From Streptomyces niphimycinicus (GTDB lineage Bacteria > Actinomycetota > Actinomycetes > Streptomycetales > Streptomycetaceae): DNA of 34,045 nucleotides. The notes beneath the pieces are model-generated. The model had not been told where the DNA came from. It worked only from the letters and a program-made list of their open reading frames with translations, and did no database searches. Within the stretch, counting starts at the first letter, position 1, and each line of letters begins with the position of its first letter. The translations under genes were made by a program, and so were the position numbers. Location: positions 1-34,045 of the forward strand of contig NZ_JAHLEM010000081.1 in NCBI RefSeq assembly GCF_018883605.1. Direction: 5' to 3'. Positions 16,064 through 24,778 of the stretch are shown here, one piece after another.

Positions 16064-17002
16064 TTAGAAGTACCCCTCGCGCTTGCGGTCCTCCATCGCG
16101 GCTTCCGACAGCTTGTCGTCGGCGCGGGTCGCACCCCGCTCGGTCAGCCGGGAGGTGGCTATCTCATCGATGACCTGCTCAATGGTCACCGCGTCCGATT
16201 CGACGGCACCGGTGCAGGACATGTCGCCCACGGTGCGGTAACGCACCATGCGCCGCTCCACGGTCTCGTCGTCCTTCGGACCGCCCCACTCACCGGGCGC
16301 CAGCCACATGCCGCTGCGCCGGAAGACCTCGCGCTCATGTGCGTAGTAGATCTGCGGCAGGTCGATCTTCTCCCGGGCGATGTACTGCCACACGTCCAGC
16401 TCGGTCCAGTTGGAGAGCGGGAAGACCCGGACATGCTCACCGGGGGAGTGCCGGCCGTTGTAGAGCTGCCACAGCTCCGGGCGCTGCCGCCGCGGGTCCC
16501 AGCCGCCGAACTCGTCCCGGAGGGAGAACACCCGCTCCTTGGCGCGGGCCTTCTCCTCGTCCCGGCGGCCACCGCCGAAGACCGCGTCGAAGCGGTTCTT
16601 CTCGATGGCGTCCAGCAGCGGCACGGTCTGGAGCGGATTACGGGTCCCGTCCGGGCGCTCGCGCAGCCGGCCGTCATCGATGAACTCCTGGACCGAGGCC
16701 ACATGCAGCCGCAGGCCGTGCCGGGCCACCGTGTTGTCCCGGTAGTCGATGACCTCGGGGAAGTTGTGGCCGGTGTCCACGTGCAGCAGCGAGAACGGCA
16801 CTGCCGCCGGGGCGAACGCCTTGAGCGCGAGATGGAGCATGACGATGGAGTCCTTGCCACCGGAGAACAGGATCACCGGCCGCTCGAACTCACCCGCCAC
16901 CTCACGGAAGATGTGCACCGCCTCGGACTCCAACGCGTCCAAGTGCGCGAGCGCGTACAGGCCCGCGCCCTCTTCCGCGTTGATCGCCGTCACGGTCGTC
17001 AT
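16064..17002 (-). CDS. cysD: sulfate adenylyltransferase subunit 2 CysD
   Basis: A 312-aa catalytic subunit of ATP sulfurylase in the adenine nucleotide alpha-hydrolase fold. The start is ATG 17002 after AAAGGGG; the frame runs upstream but without family similarity. The PP-loop is SGGKDS (residues 47-52). Other family blocks are LLHVDTGHNFPEVIDYRD, AVFGGGRRDEEKARAKER, PLSNWTELDVWQYI and the C-terminal KREGYF. It makes APS with CysN. A 130-bp gap separates it from the upstream cysC, longer than other gaps in this half of the operon. Confidence 0.96.
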   Translation of the reverse strand: MTTVTAINAEEGAGLYALAHLDALESEAVHIFREVAGEFERPVILFSGGKDSIVMLHLALKAFAPAAVPFSLLHVDTGHNFPEVIDYRDNTVARHGLRLHVASVQEFIDDGRLRERPDGTRNPLQTVPLLDAIEKNRFDAVFGGGRRDEEKARAKERVFSLRDEFGGWDPRRQRPELWQLYNGRHSPGEHVRVFPLSNWTELDVWQYIAREKIDLPQIYYAHEREVFRRSGMWLAPGEWGGPKDDETVERRMVRYRTVGDMSCTGAVESDAVTIEQVIDEIATSRLTERGATRADDKLSEAAMEDRKREGYF

Positions 17003-17132
17003 GCCGCGCCCCTTTCGTTCGCTCGGCTGCGGTAGTAGCTTCCCGTCATATCGGCGGATTCCTCGCCGTGGGCACGGCCCCCGGGTGCGGGGAGCGTCAT
17101 GGCCCGCGATGCGATGGCCGCGCGTGCGTGGC

Positions 17133-17681
17133 TCACAGCAGTCCCCGTTCACTCAACAGCAACCGCACCTCGGCCGCCGACTCCTGCACGCTGTTCCTGT
17201 GGGTTTCGATGCGCAGATCCGGGTCGGCAGGGGCCTCGTAGGGGTCGTCCACACCGGTCAGCCCCGAGATCTCCCCCGCGGCCTGCTTCGCGTACAGCCC
17301 CTTCACATCCCGCTCCGAGCACACCTCCACCGACGTGGCGACATGCACCTCCAGATACGGGGTGCCCTCGCGCTGGTGGCGCTTGCGCACCGCCTCGCGG
17401 CTGTCCACATACGGCGCGATGACCGGCACCAGCACCGTGACACCGTGCGAGGCGAGCATTTCGGCGACGAAGCCGATGCGCTGGACGTTGGTGTGCCGGT
17501 CCTCGCGGGAGAAACCGAGCCCCGAGGAGAGGAACTCGCGGATCTCGTCACCGTCGAGCACCTCCACCCGGCGGCCCTCGCCGCGCAGCCGCTCGGCCAG
17601 CGCATAGGCGATCGTGGTCTTTCCCGCGCTCGGCAGACCGGTCAGCCACACCGTGGCACCGGTGGTCGTGGGGGCGCTCAT
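17133..17681 (-). CDS. cysC: adenylylsulfate kinase CysC
   Basis: A 182-aa kinase that converts APS to PAPS. The P-loop is GLPSAGKTT (residues 15-23). Further family motifs are DGDEIREFLSSGLGFSREDR, NVQRIGFVAEML, VIAPYVDSREAVR, FEVHV-like YLEVHVATSVEVCSERDVKGLY and the DPYEAP region. The start at 17681 is chosen for the AGGAG 9 nt upstream. ATG 17705, overlapping the cysH stop as TGATG, is an alternative that adds 8 residues. Confidence 0.94.
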   Translation of the reverse strand: MSAPTTTGATVWLTGLPSAGKTTIAYALAERLRGEGRRVEVLDGDEIREFLSSGLGFSREDRHTNVQRIGFVAEMLASHGVTVLVPVIAPYVDSREAVRKRHQREGTPYLEVHVATSVEVCSERDVKGLYAKQAAGEISGLTGVDDPYEAPADPDLRIETHRNSVQESAAEVRLLLSERGLL

Positions 17682-17704
17682 CTCGTTCTCCTGGTCGACA
17701 GCCA

Positions 17705-18403
17705 TCAGCCGTGCAGCCCGCATTCGGTTTTATTGCTCCCCGCCCAGCGGCCGGACCGGATGTCCTCGCCCTCCAGAACCCGGCGGGTGCAGGGCGCGCA
17801 GCCTACCGAGGGATAGCCGTCCATCAGCAGGGGGTTGGTCAGCACACCGTGCTCGGCGATGTAGGCGTCGACATCCGCTTGGGTCCAGCGGGCGATCGGG
17901 GAGATCTTCACCTTACGGCGCCGCGCGTCCCAGCCAACGACCGGGGTGTTGGCGCGGGTTGGCGATTCATCCCGACGCAATCCCGTGGCCCAGGCGTCAT
18001 ACTCCCGCAACCCCTCCTCAAGGGGCTGGACCTTGCGCAGCGCACAGCACAGGTCGGGGTCGCGGTCATGCAGCTCGGGACCGTACTCGGCGTCCTGCTC
18101 GGCCACCGTCTGACGGGGCGTCAGGGTGATGACGTTGACATCCATCACGGCGGCCACCGCGTCACGGGTGCCGATGGTCTCCGGGAAGTGGTAGCCGGTG
18201 TCGAGGAAGACCACATCGACACCGGGGAAGGCGCGGGAGGCGAGATGCGACACCACCGCGTCCTCCATCGAGGAGGTGACGCAGAAACGCGATCCGAAGG
18301 TGTCCGCCGCCCAGCGCAGGATCTCCAGCGCGGGGGCGTCCTCGAGGTCGTGGCCCGCCTTCTCGGCGAGCCCCTCGAGGTCGGTGTGCGCAAGCCGGGT
18401 CAT
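17705..18403 (-). CDS. cysH: APS/PAPS reductase CysH (4Fe-4S type)
   Basis: A 232-aa thioredoxin-dependent reductase that yields sulfite. It has the PP-loop-like TSSMEDAV segment, LDTGYHFPETIGTRD, and the two double-cysteine motifs DLCCALRKVQPL and SVGCAPCTRRV. Those motifs bind a [4Fe-4S] cluster and mark enzymes able to use APS directly. The catalytic Cys is in the C-terminal KTECGLHG. The start at ATG 18403 overlaps the stop of the small zinc-ribbon gene by 4 bp. The co-occurrence with cysC in the same operon is discussed as a finding. Confidence 0.95.
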   Translation of the reverse strand: MTRLAHTDLEGLAEKAGHDLEDAPALEILRWAADTFGSRFCVTSSMEDAVVSHLASRAFPGVDVVFLDTGYHFPETIGTRDAVAAVMDVNVITLTPRQTVAEQDAEYGPELHDRDPDLCCALRKVQPLEEGLREYDAWATGLRRDESPTRANTPVVGWDARRRKVKISPIARWTQADVDAYIAEHGVLTNPLLMDGYPSVGCAPCTRRVLEGEDIRSGRWAGSNKTECGLHG

Positions 18404-18585
18404 ATCGCCGTGTCCCCTTCATCGATCGGGTCGCGCCGCAGGCCCTTGGCCAGCAGCCCGAGGAACGACAGGCGGAACGCTCGATTGCAGGACGCGCATT
18501 CCCAGGCGCCATGCCCCTCCTCCGAAGGGCGCAGATCCTCGTCCCCGCAGTAAGGGCAGTAGAACGGCGCGGCACGCTCCGTCAT
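18400..18585 (-). CDS. 61-aa zinc-ribbon protein of the sulfite-reductase operon
   Basis: A tiny protein with two CxxC pairs (FYCPYCGDED and WECASCNRAFRL), so probably one zinc ribbon or a small redox/metal site. It is joined by 4-bp ATGA overlaps both to the sulfite reductase gene before it and to cysH after it, so it is strictly co-translated with them. No known domain beyond the ribbon is recognised. The position between two Fe-S enzymes suggests a role in their assembly, metal supply or electron transfer. That is inference. Confidence 0.85.
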   Translation of the reverse strand: MTERAAPFYCPYCGDEDLRPSEEGHGAWECASCNRAFRLSFLGLLAKGLRRDPIDEGDTAI

Positions 18586-20276
18586 TTGAGGGCCTCCTCA
18601 CTGGCCCGTGCCGCCCAGGTGGCGAAGCGCTCGCCGTCCTCGCGCTGCTCCTGGAAGCGGTGCAGCAGCCGCTCCACATAGTCGGGGAGCTCGGCGGCGG
18701 TGACCTTCAGCCCGCGCACCTTGCGGCCGAAGCCCGGCTCCAGGCCCAGGGCGCCGCCCAGATGCACCTGGTAGCCCTCGACCTGCTCGCCGCCCGCGTC
18801 CATGACCAACTGGCCCTTGAGACCGATGTCCGCGACCTGGATACGGGCACAGGCGTTCGGGCAGCCGTTGAGGTTGATGGTGATCGGCTCGTCGAACTCG
18901 GGCAGCCTGCGCTCCAGCTCATCGATGAGCGAGGAGCCGCGCCCCTTGGTCTCGACGATCGCCAGCTTGCAGAACTCGATCCCGGTGCAGGCCATCGTGC
19001 CGCGCCGGAACGGGGACGGCTTGACCTGGAGGTCCAGCGCCTCAAGCCCCGCGACCAGCGACTCCACCTGGTCCTCGGCCACATCGAGCACGATCATCTT
19101 CTGCTCGACGGTGGTGGTCAGCCGCCCGGAGCCATGCGCCTCGGCCAGGTCGGCGATCTTGGTGAGGGTCGCCCCGTCCACCCGGCCGACGCGCGGCGCG
19201 AAGCCCACGTAGTAGCGGCCGTCCTGCTGGCGGTGGACGCCGATGTGGTCGCGCCACCGCTGGACGGGCTCCTCGGGTGCCGGGCCGTCGATCAGCGGGC
19301 GCTTCAGGTACTCGTCCTCCAGCACCTGGCGGAACTTTTCCGGGCCCCAGTCGGCGACCAGGAACTTCAGCCGGGCGCGGGTGCGCAGCCGGCGGTAGCC
19401 GTAGTCACGGAAGATGGAGACGACCCCGGCCCACACATCCGGGACCTCGTCCAGCGGGACCCAGGCGCCGAGCCGGACGCCGATCTTGGGGTTGGTGGAC
19501 AGACCGCCGCCGACCCACAGATCGAACCCGGGGCCGTGCTCGGGGTGGCGCACCCCGACGAACGCGACATCGTTGATCTCGTGCACCACGTCGAGCACCG
19601 GCGACCCGGAGATCGCGGTCTTGAACTTGCGCGGCAGGTTGGAGAACTCCTTGCTGCCGATGTAGCGACGGTGGATCTCGTCGATGGCGGAGGTGCCGTC
19701 GATGATCTCGTCCTCGGCGATCCCCGCGACCGGCGAGCCGACGATCACGCGCGGGGTGTCGCCGCACGCCTCGGTGGTGGACAGCCCGACGGCCTCCAGA
19801 CGCTTCCAGATCTCGGGCACGTCCTCGATCCGGATCCAGTGGTACTGGACGTTCTGCCGGTCGGTGATGTCCGCGGTGCCGCGCGCGAACTCCTCCGAGA
19901 TCTCGCCGACGACCCGGAGCTGCTCGGTGGTCAGCCGGCCGCCGTCGATCCGGACGCGCATCATGAAGTGCTCGTCGTCCAGCTCCTCCGGCTCCAGGAT
20001 CGCGGTCTTGCCGCCGTCGATCCCGGGCTTGCGCTGGGTGTAAAGACCCCACCAGCGCATCCGGCCGCGCAGATCGGCGCCGTCGATGGAGTCGAATCCG
20101 CGATGGGCGTAGATCGTCTCAATGCGTGTCCGCACATTGAGACCGTCGTCGTCCTTCTTGGTCTGCTCATTGCCGTTGAGGGGGGTGAAGTGCCCCGCGG
20201 CCCACTGGCCTTCGCCGCGGTGGCGTCCGGCCTTGCGGCGGGGCGTTGCGCTTGCGCGTTCCGGGGTGGCAGCCAT
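18582..20276 (-). CDS. ferredoxin-type siroheme sulfite (nitrite) reductase
   Basis: A 564-aa enzyme that reduces sulfite to sulfide (six electrons). ATG 20276 follows AAGGA and gives the usual N-terminus; the longer frame to 20333 adds only Arg/Pro sequence. It has the duplicated ferrite-reductase plus 4Fe-4S/siroheme domain layout. The cluster/siroheme cysteines are in ACTGIEFCKLA (C-x5-C) and NLNGCPNACAR (C-x3-C). Substrate-site Arg/Lys blocks such as TDRQNVQYHWI and PRVGRVDGATL are present. Actinobacterial members of this type are mostly sulfite reductases, and the cysH/cysC/cysDN neighbours support that over nitrite. Confidence 0.94.
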   Translation of the reverse strand: MAATPERASATPRRKAGRHRGEGQWAAGHFTPLNGNEQTKKDDDGLNVRTRIETIYAHRGFDSIDGADLRGRMRWWGLYTQRKPGIDGGKTAILEPEELDDEHFMMRVRIDGGRLTTEQLRVVGEISEEFARGTADITDRQNVQYHWIRIEDVPEIWKRLEAVGLSTTEACGDTPRVIVGSPVAGIAEDEIIDGTSAIDEIHRRYIGSKEFSNLPRKFKTAISGSPVLDVVHEINDVAFVGVRHPEHGPGFDLWVGGGLSTNPKIGVRLGAWVPLDEVPDVWAGVVSIFRDYGYRRLRTRARLKFLVADWGPEKFRQVLEDEYLKRPLIDGPAPEEPVQRWRDHIGVHRQQDGRYYVGFAPRVGRVDGATLTKIADLAEAHGSGRLTTTVEQKMIVLDVAEDQVESLVAGLEALDLQVKPSPFRRGTMACTGIEFCKLAIVETKGRGSSLIDELERRLPEFDEPITINLNGCPNACARIQVADIGLKGQLVMDAGGEQVEGYQVHLGGALGLEPGFGRKVRGLKVTAAELPDYVERLLHRFQEQREDGERFATWAARASEEALK

Positions 20277-20339
20277 GGCGGTGTATGTCCTTCGATGCGA
20301 CTCTGGTGCGGCGGGTGGTACGTCGGCGCGCACCGTCTG

Positions 20340-20357
20340 ACCTGCGCATGCGCAGGT
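20340..20357. promoter_or_regulatory. 18-bp perfect palindrome in the sulfite reductase leader
   Basis: ACCTGCGCATGCGCAGGT is a perfect palindrome 64 bp upstream of the sulfite reductase ATG and 163 bp downstream of the leader-peptide stop. As RNA it gives a 7-bp stem with a 4-nt loop; as DNA it could bind a dimeric regulator. It is a candidate control element of the operon. Confidence 0.5.
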
Positions 20358-20387
20358 GGGCAGGGTGAACGGCGGTGGCCGGTGCGA

Positions 20388-20414
20388 GATGCGGCGGATG
20401 CGGCGGATGCGGCG
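20388..20414. repeat. three tandem GATGCGGCG units in the leader region
   Basis: Exact 9-bp repeats at 20388, 20397 and 20406, in the untranslated region between the leader peptide and the sulfite reductase gene. Probably slippage-derived. They lie in the same region as the palindrome at 20340. Confidence 0.6.
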
Positions 20415-20519
20415 GGGGGATGTCGAGGCGTGCGCGCTCGCCCACGTCGTCGGGGGCGGCGAGGGGTGCGGGGGATGCGGTGGTGCTGCCCGGGGCTACG
20501 GAGCCCTATGAGGTGCGGG

Positions 20520-20603
20520 TCAGCCCGCCGGACAGATGGCGCTGGACATGCGGCCGAGGTCGACGTGGCGTCGACTCACCAAGGCAATTCCAGCTCGAGA
20601 CAT
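20520..20603 (-). CDS. sulfur-operon leader peptide (27 aa)
   Basis: ATG 20603 to TGA 20520 encodes 27 residues with the core SRRHVDLGRMSSAIC, followed by PAG. This matches the actinobacterial putative leader peptides that precede sulfur-assimilation genes (Arg-Arg-His-Val/Ile-Asp-Leu, then a near-terminal Cys). It sits 243 bp upstream of the sulfite reductase start, on the same strand. The single Cys codon near the stop fits a cysteine-sensing uORF, in which ribosome pausing would change folding of the downstream leader. No strong Shine-Dalgarno is visible. The gap 20277-20519 otherwise holds the palindrome and tandem repeats noted separately. Confidence 0.82.
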   Translation of the reverse strand: MSRAGIALVSRRHVDLGRMSSAICPAG

Positions 20604-20648
20604 GATGGAAGCGTCGCATGGTGGTCTCTGGCGAGTCCACCTTTATCC

Positions 20649-20679
20649 ACTATGCGGACGAATCTGTCTCGTATCGCAA
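20649..20679 (-). promoter_or_regulatory. possible promoter of the sulfur operon
   Basis: On the minus strand, TTGCGA (20679-20674) and CATAGT (20654-20649) are separated by 19 nt, about 45 bp before the leader peptide ATG. They resemble a weak vegetative -35/-10 pair. Position supports it; the match is only approximate. Confidence 0.35.
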
Positions 20680-20695
20680 GACGCTGTGGTGTTGG

Positions 20696-21229
20696 TCACT
20701 CCTCGTCCGCGGTCTTGACGTCGAAGACCCGAAAGCCCCGGCGGCGGTAGTTGTCCAGCGCGTACGGCCCGTCCTTGCTGCATGTGTGCAGCCACACCCG
20801 CTTGGTCGGCACCCGGTCCGGCCAGCGCTCGGCCATATCCCAGGCGCGGGAGGTCCCCCAGGTCAGCAGATGCCCGCCGATGCGGCGGCCCCGGAAGGCG
20901 GGCAGCAGACCGAAGTACACGATCTCCACCACGCCCTCGTCCTGGCCCTCCAGCTCGATATACCCGGCCGGGGTCCCGCGCTCGTACGCCACCCAGGTCT
21001 CCACACCGGCTCGGTGCAGATGCTCCTCCCACGCCTCGCGCGACCACAGCAGCCGGTCGGTCCATGACACGTCCGAGCCCACCGAGGTGAAGAGGAAGTG
21101 GCTGAACTCCGGGCTCGGCACCTCGGCCCGGGTGACCCGCACCCCCGCCGTGGCGGGCGGCTCCTGGGCCGGGCTGAGATCCGAGGGAGCGGTCTGCTCC
21201 AGGTGCCAGGTGGTCACGCTGCTGCTCAT
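20696..21229 (-). CDS. GNAT-family N-acetyltransferase
   Basis: A 177-aa acetyltransferase. ATG 21229 is chosen; the frame extends to 21355 but would overlap the divergent gene. The GNAT core is seen as TWVAYERGTPAGYIELE (beta strands), then VEIVYFGLLPAFRGRRIGGHLL with the acetyl-CoA pyrophosphate-binding RGRRIGG. After it come TKRVWLHTCSKDGPYALDNYRRRGFRVF, the usual C-terminal block. The substrate is unknown. It is tail-adjacent to the sulfur leader region on the same strand and divergent from the XRE/peptidoglycan-binding gene. Confidence 0.92.
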   Translation of the reverse strand: MSSSVTTWHLEQTAPSDLSPAQEPPATAGVRVTRAEVPSPEFSHFLFTSVGSDVSWTDRLLWSREAWEEHLHRAGVETWVAYERGTPAGYIELEGQDEGVVEIVYFGLLPAFRGRRIGGHLLTWGTSRAWDMAERWPDRVPTKRVWLHTCSKDGPYALDNYRRRGFRVFDVKTADEE

Positions 21230-21302
21230 GGTGGACAGATAACCATGGACGCCGTTGACTCGCCTTGACGGGTATCGCTCAAGCGGGGAGGGCGGGGACG
21301 GG

Positions 21303-22247
<945 letters not shown>

Positions 22248-22451
22248 AGGGGAGCTGATCGCCGCTCCCGGCGCCGCCCGGCATCCCATCGGCCATCCCA
22301 GCGCCCGCCGTCTTCGCAGCTCGCGGACGGTTTCCGATCCCGCTGTCCCGATTTCCCCGGTCGGTCGCCCGCCCGACCCGCAGGGCTGGGATCGTGCTGC
22401 CGCCGTCCCGGACGGCCCACGGATCCGCAATCGAAGGAGACGAAGACGACC

Positions 22452-23006
22452 ATGGCTGTGACCAGCACCCGGATCAGACTCGGCGCCCTGCTCGGCGGCG
22501 CGGTCCTCGCCACCACCGGCGTTCTCACCGCCCAGAGCGCGGTGGCCGCCCCCAGCGCCACCGTGGCCTCCGACGCCTCCTCCGCCGTCGCCGCGGCCAA
22601 GCTCAGCCACTCCGACGCGGCGAACCGGCTGCGCGGCGCCGGGATCTCCTGGACCTCCAGCGGGGGCTGCTCGGACCGCAACAACCCCACCTGCACCTCG
22701 TTCGAGCAGATCAACCTGACCAGTGTGCAGGGTGCCATCACCCTGAAGGGGGCCAGCGGCTGCGCGCTGACCATCACCGGTGGCACGGAGACCGGGCACG
22801 CCTCCGGCACGTACAGCCACTGGAACGGCTACAAGCTGGACTTCAGCCCCACGAGCTGCCTCAGCGACTACATCACCCGCACCTTCACCAACATCGGCCC
22901 GCGCCCCGGTGACGGCGCCCAGCAGTACAAGTCCGGCTCGGGCAACGTCTACGCGCGCGAGAGCAACCACTGGGACGTGACCTACTACAACTGCGGAGGC
23001 TGCTGA
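22452..23006 (+). CDS. secreted M15-like (D-Ala-D-Ala carboxypeptidase-type) cysteine-rich protein
   Basis: A 184-aa secreted protein. ATG 22452 has AAGGAG about 13 nt upstream. A signal peptide (LGALLGGAVLATTGVLTAQSAVAA) ends near residue 33. The mature part has six cysteines (73, 81, 104, 136, 181, 184), probably three disulfides. GHASGTYSHWNGYKLDF fits the M15 zinc-site pattern HxxGxxxD with H123 and D130. ARESNHWDV supplies the expected E170-x-x-H173-W. This would make it a small zinc peptidase acting on peptidoglycan stems. The active-site reading is mine. The neighbouring gene has a peptidoglycan-binding domain, consistent with cell-wall work. Confidence 0.75.
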   Translation: MAVTSTRIRLGALLGGAVLATTGVLTAQSAVAAPSATVASDASSAVAAAKLSHSDAANRLRGAGISWTSSGGCSDRNNPTCTSFEQINLTSVQGAITLKGASGCALTITGGTETGHASGTYSHWNGYKLDFSPTSCLSDYITRTFTNIGPRPGDGAQQYKSGSGNVYARESNHWDVTYYNCGGC

Positions 23007-23030
23007 CCCGCGGCCGCCACGCTCCCACCG

Positions 23031-23044
23031 GCCGTCCGGACGGC
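23031..23044 (+). terminator. possible terminator after the M15-like gene
   Basis: GCCGTCCGGACGGC, a perfect 14-bp palindrome, lies 25 bp after the stop. It can form a 5-bp stem with a 4-nt loop. Short and without a U-tract. Confidence 0.35.
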
Positions 23045-23053
23045 TGCAACGCG

Positions 23054-23068
23054 GCGCAACCTTTGCGC
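23054..23068. promoter_or_regulatory. inverted repeat upstream of the BrkB-family gene
   Basis: GCGCAA - CCT - TTGCGC, about 110 bp before the start at 23179, in the 172-bp gap after the M15-like gene. Possible operator; no protein partner is evident. Confidence 0.35.
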
Positions 23069-23178
23069 ATGGCTCTATCCGGTACGGACAGTGGGCGCGG
23101 CGGGCGGAGGGTGGTGCCGAGTCGGCGCGGCATCCCCTCCGCCGACGCCCTTGCCGAAAGGTTCGGCCTGGTCACCGG

Positions 23179-24528
23179 ATGAGCGGCGATGAATACGCCC
23201 GATACGGTGAGAAGGTGCAGCCAGCAGAAGAAACACCGAAGCCGACCGGCCGGCTCCGCAAGGCCCGCGCCCTGTACCGCAATGTGTCCAAGCGCAGGAC
23301 GGCCTGGCTGCTGCTGAAGGACACCGTCGATTCCTGCATGGAGTACCGGGTCACCGGGCTCGCCGCCGAAGCGGCCTTCTTCACCCTGCTGTCGCTGCCG
23401 CCGCTGCTGCTCGGCCTGATCGGGCTGCTCGGCTATTTCGACGCGTGGACCAGCACCGACACGGTGGCCACCATCCGGCAGAACATCCTCGACGCCTCCG
23501 CGACCGTGCTGTCCGACCGGGGTGTCAAGGAGATCGCCCGCCCGCTGCTGGACGATGTCATCAAGGGCGGCCGCCCCGATGTGATCTCGCTCGGCTTCGC
23601 CATCGCCCTGTGGTCCGGCTCCCGCGCGGTGAACGTGTTCGTGGACACCATCACCATCATGTACGGGCTGGAGGGGCGGCGCGGAATCGTCAGGACCCGG
23701 CTGCTGTCCTTCCTGCTCTATCTGGTGGCGCTCCTGGTCGGAGCGGTGGCGCTGCCGCTGATGGTGATCGGTCCGGAGGCGGTGGTCGGCCTGCTGCCGT
23801 CCAGCGGGGACCTGGTACGGATCCTGTACTGGCCGGTGGTGATGGTGCTGTCCATCGCCTTCCTGACCACGCTCTACCACGTGTCCGTGCCGGTGCGCTC
23901 GCCGTGGCGGGAGGACATCCCCGGGGCGCTGGTGGCCCTCGCGATGTGGGTGCTGGGCAGCTTTCTGCTGCGGATCTATCTGATCCATACGGTCGAGGGC
24001 CCGACGATCTACGGCTCGCTGGCCGCCCCCGTCGCGGTGCTGCTGTGGATCGGGGTGTCCGCCTTCGCGGTGCTGGTCGGGGCGGCGGTCAACGCCGCGA
24101 TCGACCGGGTGTGGCCCTCGGTGGCCACGGCCGCCGGGCGTGCGGAGCGCGCCGCCCGCGCCCGGGAGGAGACCGCCCGGGCGCGGGCGAGGGAACAGCG
24201 CACGGCGGACGACGGCGCGGCGGAGATCACCCCGCCGTCGGAGTTCCCCGAGCGCTGGGCCCAGTTCCTGCCGCACGCGGACATACGCTCCCGGCTGCAC
24301 AGCAAGCGCGAGGCGGCGGAGAAGGCCGCCGGGAAGCCGTCGGGGAAGTCCTCGGAGGCGCCGACCGGTAAGTCCGCCGGTCAGCCCTCGGAGCCCCCGG
24401 GGAAGGGGGCAGGCGAGCCCCGGACGCCCCGGCAGGCACCGAGGCGTCCGGACGTACGATCCGCGGCGGACGGCTCGGGCGGCGCGGCGGACACCACCGC
24501 GGCGGACGACGACCACCCGGTGCGCTGA
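23179..24528 (+). CDS. YihY/BrkB-family integral membrane protein
   Basis: A 449-aa polytopic membrane protein. The N-terminal cytoplasmic part ends with RRTAWLLLKDTVDSCMEYRVTGLAAEAAFFTLLSLPPLLLGLIGLLGYF, the family's diagnostic first block (A-AFF-LLSL-P). The body has about six hydrophobic helices, including LLSFLLYLVALLVGAVALPLMVIG, VALAMWVLGSFLLRIYL, and AAPVAVLLWIGVSAFAVLVGAAVNAAIDR. The last 130 residues form a charged Lys/Ser/Gly/Pro tail (repeats of the GKS/GKP type), probably disordered. The function of the family is unclear; the old RNase BN name is wrong. A GCCCC/GGGGC hairpin (24538-24550) follows the stop. Confidence 0.92.
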   Translation: MSGDEYARYGEKVQPAEETPKPTGRLRKARALYRNVSKRRTAWLLLKDTVDSCMEYRVTGLAAEAAFFTLLSLPPLLLGLIGLLGYFDAWTSTDTVATIRQNILDASATVLSDRGVKEIARPLLDDVIKGGRPDVISLGFAIALWSGSRAVNVFVDTITIMYGLEGRRGIVRTRLLSFLLYLVALLVGAVALPLMVIGPEAVVGLLPSSGDLVRILYWPVVMVLSIAFLTTLYHVSVPVRSPWREDIPGALVALAMWVLGSFLLRIYLIHTVEGPTIYGSLAAPVAVLLWIGVSAFAVLVGAAVNAAIDRVWPSVATAAGRAERAARAREETARARAREQRTADDGAAEITPPSEFPERWAQFLPHADIRSRLHSKREAAEKAAGKPSGKSSEAPTGKSAGQPSEPPGKGAGEPRTPRQAPRRPDVRSAADGSGGAADTTAADDDHPVR

Positions 24529-24544
24529 CCGCGCCCTGCCCCGC

Positions 24545-24726
24545 CGGGGCGGAGGCCGGGGTGAACCGCACCGGCAGCCGCAGGAGGCCGCGCATCATGC
24601 TCGGGCGCCGGGCCAGGGTGTCCGGGTCGGTGTCCAGGTGATGGGTGACCGCGGAGTCGCCGTGCCGCCGCAGCGCCCCGCTGGAGGACGTTTCCGCCGG
24701 AGCTCGCCGAACGGCACATGGGCCCC
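24545..24726 (-). pseudogene. cytochrome P450 C-terminal remnant
   Basis: On the minus strand, GAHVPFGE (the start of the P450 haem-loop FGxGxHxCxG) is followed by scrambled frames without the haem Cys. Later comes DTLARRPSMMRGLLRLPVRFTPAS, which matches the last strand of Streptomyces P450s (RPS.WMRG...LPV.FTP). No start and no oxygen-binding helix are present. This is an eroded fragment in the 250-bp gap between the BrkB gene and the RpiR gene. The call rests on two short motifs only. Confidence 0.4.
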
Positions 24727-24778
24727 GACTGCTGTTCCCCGGTCGTCCGCCACTGAGCAGGGTCGACTCAGGCAAGCC

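Noticed and set aside
18198..20750. 850-codon plus-strand frame opposite the sulfite reductase and cysH
   Set aside because: Composition is that of antisense shadow sequence, and the opposite strand has clear catalytic motifs throughout.
24009..24516. Minus-strand frames opposite the C-terminal tail of the BrkB protein
   Set aside because: They are Arg/Ser/Ala-rich shadows. The plus frame continues the membrane protein without a break.
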